Assembly: GCF_946480305.1 (NCBI RefSeq)
Contig: NZ_CAMLJQ010000004.1
Coordinates: 124,001 to 188,000 of the forward strand
Source of the DNA: an uncultured Caldimonas sp.
Lineage (GTDB): Bacteria > Pseudomonadota > Gammaproteobacteria > Burkholderiales > Burkholderiaceae
Direction of reading: 5' to 3'
Length of the DNA: 64,000 bases
Program-made: the position numbers and the translations under genes
The notes under the pieces: model-generated
Databases searched by the model: none
Seen by the model: only the letters and a program-made list of their open reading frames with translations
Told to the model about the DNA's origin: nothing
Part shown: in pieces, positions 62,354-64,000 of the stretch
Layout: the number at the start of each line of letters is the position of its first letter
How positions within the stretch are numbered: the stretch's first letter is position 1

Positions 62354-63258
62354 ACCCACTCGACCTGCCTGGCCCGTGGTTCCTGCTGCTGTACGTCGTG
62401 GCGTTCGGGGGAGCGCTGGTGCTTCGGCGCCATCTGCGGCGCATGTGCAGCGCTGGGGTGAGGCTGCCGGATCGCCTGCCAAAGCTGTCGCCTTATGAGG
62501 TGGCATGCGTGGTGGGCGGGCGGGAGCGGGTGATGGAAACCGTGCTCGCCAAACTGGCACGCGATGGAACCATCGCTGCCGCTACTCAACGTGGCCGGTT
62601 CACAGTGCAAGCGTCGCTGCAACCTGGCAGCCTTCCTCTTGTCGGCGAGGCTCGTGACCACATTCAGGCCGGTTGGGACAACATGCATGGGCTGTGCGCC
62701 AGGGCATCGTCATCGCTGCAGGCCCTGGAGACGCGGCTGCAGCAGGAGAGCGTGCTGCTGGCGCCCGACTCGCGTGAAGCCCGGTGCTACCGGCGCGCCA
62801 GCACCTGGCCTCTGTGGGCCTTGCTGGCGTTCGGCACGGCCAAGCTCGTGATGGGTGCCTCGCGCGGCAAACCCGTGGCGCTGCTGGCGGTGCTGCTGGT
62901 GATCACGTTCATCACCCTGCTGTTTTCTCGTGGCGTGCCGCGCCTGTCGGCGCTGGGCGCCCAATTGGTGCCGGCACTGACGCGCCGCAACTCTGCACTC
63001 GGCACCACGGTGCGCCGGCGCGCGCGCGAATTGAGTGAAGCCGACTTGCTGCTGGCGGTGGCCTTGTTCGGCTCCACGGCGCTCTCGGCTGGCCCGCTCA
63101 GTTGGTTGCATCAATCCTTGTCCGCACCACACGTCAATGCCACCAACGGCTCGTCAGGCGGTGGCGGCACTTGCAGCAGCGGCGGCAGTTCCTGCAGCAG
63201 CGGTGGCGGCAGCGGATGTGGCGGTTGTGGCGGAGGCGGTGGAGGCTGCGGTTCATGA
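62350..63258 (+). CDS. TIGR04222 membrane protein with Gly/Ser/Cys-only C-terminal tail
   Basis: A 302-aa protein. One N-terminal helix (about 9-26) is followed by a cytoplasmic winged-helix-like part with SPYEVACVVGGRERVMETVL (47-66), the TIGR04222 hallmark. A helix pair (about 152-169 and 175-193) follows, then residues 268-302, composed almost entirely of Gly, Ser and Cys with Cys at 275, 282, 290, 293 and 300. Such uncomplex tails are the reason TIGR04222 was defined and are often followed by DUF692. ATGA overlaps link it to the genes on both sides. The tail is a good candidate substrate for the next gene, but that is inference. Confidence 0.85.
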   Translation: MNPLDLPGPWFLLLYVVAFGGALVLRRHLRRMCSAGVRLPDRLPKLSPYEVACVVGGRERVMETVLAKLARDGTIAAATQRGRFTVQASLQPGSLPLVGEARDHIQAGWDNMHGLCARASSSLQALETRLQQESVLLAPDSREARCYRRASTWPLWALLAFGTAKLVMGASRGKPVALLAVLLVITFITLLFSRGVPRLSALGAQLVPALTRRNSALGTTVRRRARELSEADLLLAVALFGSTALSAGPLSWLHQSLSAPHVNATNGSSGGGGTCSSGGSSCSSGGGSGCGGCGGGGGGCGS

Positions 63259-64000
63259 CCCACCCGCCACAGCTCGGCCTGGGCCTGGGCTGGCGCCCCG
63301 AGCTGGCCTTGATGATCGACCGCTGCACCGACCTCGGTTTCGTCGAAGTGGTGGCCGAGCACTTCTTTGCGCCCCATGGCGTGCCAACGGCGGTGCACAT
63401 GTTGCGCGAGCGGGGGCTGCCGGTGGTACCGCACGGCTTGTCGCTTTCGCTGGGGAGCGCCGAGCCGCTCGAGCGCGACCGCCTGCGCGCGCTCGCCGCC
63501 GTGGCACGAGAGCTGGACGCACCGCTCGTCAGCGAGCATCTGGCTTTCGTGCGGGCCAACGGCATCGAAAGCGGCCATCTGCTGCCTGTGCCGCGCACGC
63601 GCGAGGCCCTGGAGGTGGTCGTGCGGCACGTGAAGGAAGCGCAGGCCGCGCTACCCGTGCCGCTCGCCATCGAGAACATCGCCTCGCTGTTCGAGTGGCC
63701 CGAAGCCGAGTTCGGCGCCGCAGATTTCCTGAACGAGGTGCTGGACCGTACCGGCGCCTGGTTGCTGCTCGACATCGAGAACCTGTATGCCGACAGCGTC
63801 AACCACGGCCTCGACGCGCATGCCTTCCTGCAGCGCCTTGACCTGTCCCGGCTGGCGTACGTGCACGTGGCCGGCGGCCTCGCGGATGCGCAGGGTTTCT
63901 ATCACGACACCCACGCACACGCCGTGCCCTCGCCCGTGATGTCGTTGCTGGCCGAGTTGTGCAAACGCTGCCGCCCGGCCGGCGTGATGCTGGAACGCGA
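63255..64000 (+). CDS. DUF692/MNIO family enzyme (3' end outside window)
   Basis: The first 248 residues of a TIM-barrel DUF692 protein, now called multinuclear non-heme iron-dependent oxidative (MNIO) enzymes. Members modify cysteines or other residues of ribosomal peptides (MbnB, TglH, ChrH, BufB). Probable metal ligands are visible: His60 (VPHGLSLS), Glu94 (SEHLAF), Glu140/Asn141 (AIENIASLF), Asp173 and Asn176 (LLDIENLY), His204 (YVHVAGG), Asp218 and His220 (DTHAH). The N-terminus LGLGLGWRPELA is typical. The start overlaps the TIGR04222 stop (ATGA). The reading frame continues past the window, with about 30-40 residues missing. Partner or export genes may lie beyond. Confidence 0.93.
   Translation, partial: MTHPPQLGLGLGWRPELALMIDRCTDLGFVEVVAEHFFAPHGVPTAVHMLRERGLPVVPHGLSLSLGSAEPLERDRLRALAAVARELDAPLVSEHLAFVRANGIESGHLLPVPRTREALEVVVRHVKEAQAALPVPLAIENIASLFEWPEAEFGAADFLNEVLDRTGAWLLLDIENLYADSVNHGLDAHAFLQRLDLSRLAYVHVAGGLADAQGFYHDTHAHAVPSPVMSLLAELCKRCRPAGVMLER

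Noticed and set aside
63160..63258. Gly/Cys codon repeat as a CRISPR-like or simple tandem repeat
   Set aside because: The repetition comes from Gly/Ser/Cys codons in one open frame at the end of a protein; unit lengths vary and there are no spacers.
1..64000. tRNA, rRNA, CRISPR arrays, integrases or transposases
   Set aside because: None could be recognised by eye on either strand. A covariance-model search (tRNAscan/Infernal) would be decisive for small RNAs.

Overview
The window is a chromosomal segment of a high-GC betaproteobacterium, most likely Burkholderiales of the Rubrivivax/Leptothrix/Piscinibacter type. The reasons are the strong G/C bias at third codon positions, the gene families present (GguC/AraD1, ChvE-GguAB, GbpR, DUF456) and a palindromic intergenic repeat built around CCCCTACCGGC and CCCCCTCAAGGGGG cores. 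I saw no rRNA, tRNA, CRISPR array, transposase or integrase.

Layout. 0-2.1 kb: the end of a TetR regulator, a perfect 18-bp palindrome, a tiny membrane protein and an alpha/beta hydrolase, facing a DUF456 membrane protein. 2.4-5.2 kb: two coupled small ORFs behind a sigma-54-like promoter, a palindromic repeat, the uracil/xanthine permease uraA and two more small ORFs. 5.2-10.5 kb: a four-PAS hybrid histidine kinase, an Old Yellow Enzyme and a GNAT acetyltransferase. 10.7-20.4 kb: a type VI secretion cassette with VgrG, a DUF4123 adaptor, a DUF3304 lipoprotein, a Tle1-like effector, a SUMF1-like remnant, a TPM protein and a second DUF3304 protein. Several of these genes are visibly AT-richer than their surroundings. 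20.6-28.2 kb: a sterol-desaturase-like membrane enzyme, an EI24-like protein and an amino-acid-themed set (GltI-like binding protein, ornithine cyclodeaminase family, LysR, LysE), then an AhpD-like enzyme and a thiolase. 28.3-36 kb: ferredoxin-NADP reductase, TonB, a second hybrid kinase, a GRDP-like protein, an AbrB-family membrane protein, a MOSC protein and a TupA-like binding protein.

36.1-53.6 kb is a sugar-catabolism locus. It encodes an SMP-30 lactonase, an IlvD/Edd sugar-acid dehydratase, an SDR dehydrogenase, a GbpR-like LysR regulator, an AraD1/GguC protein, an aldehyde dehydrogenase, two interleaved ABC sugar importers (YtfQ-YtfR-YtfT-YjfF and ChvE-GguA-GguB), DgoK and DgoA. The simplest reading is that L-arabinose and D-galactose are oxidised by a shared front end. 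Arabinose carbon would leave through AraD1 and the aldehyde dehydrogenase to 2-oxoglutarate. Galactose carbon would leave through DgoK and DgoA to pyruvate and glyceraldehyde-3-phosphate.

53.6-58.1 kb is an accessory patch of mostly secreted or small unknown proteins (DUF4261, DUF1444-like, a zinc ribbon). 58.1-61.5 kb holds a divergent AraC regulator and MFS exporter, followed by a CurA-type oxidoreductase. 61.6-64 kb is the most unusual part: three stop/start-overlapping genes encoding a nucleotidyltransferase-like protein, a TIGR04222 membrane protein with a Gly/Ser/Cys-only C-terminal tail, and a DUF692/MNIO iron enzyme cut off by the window edge. This looks like a candidate peptide-modification system acting on a membrane-anchored tail.
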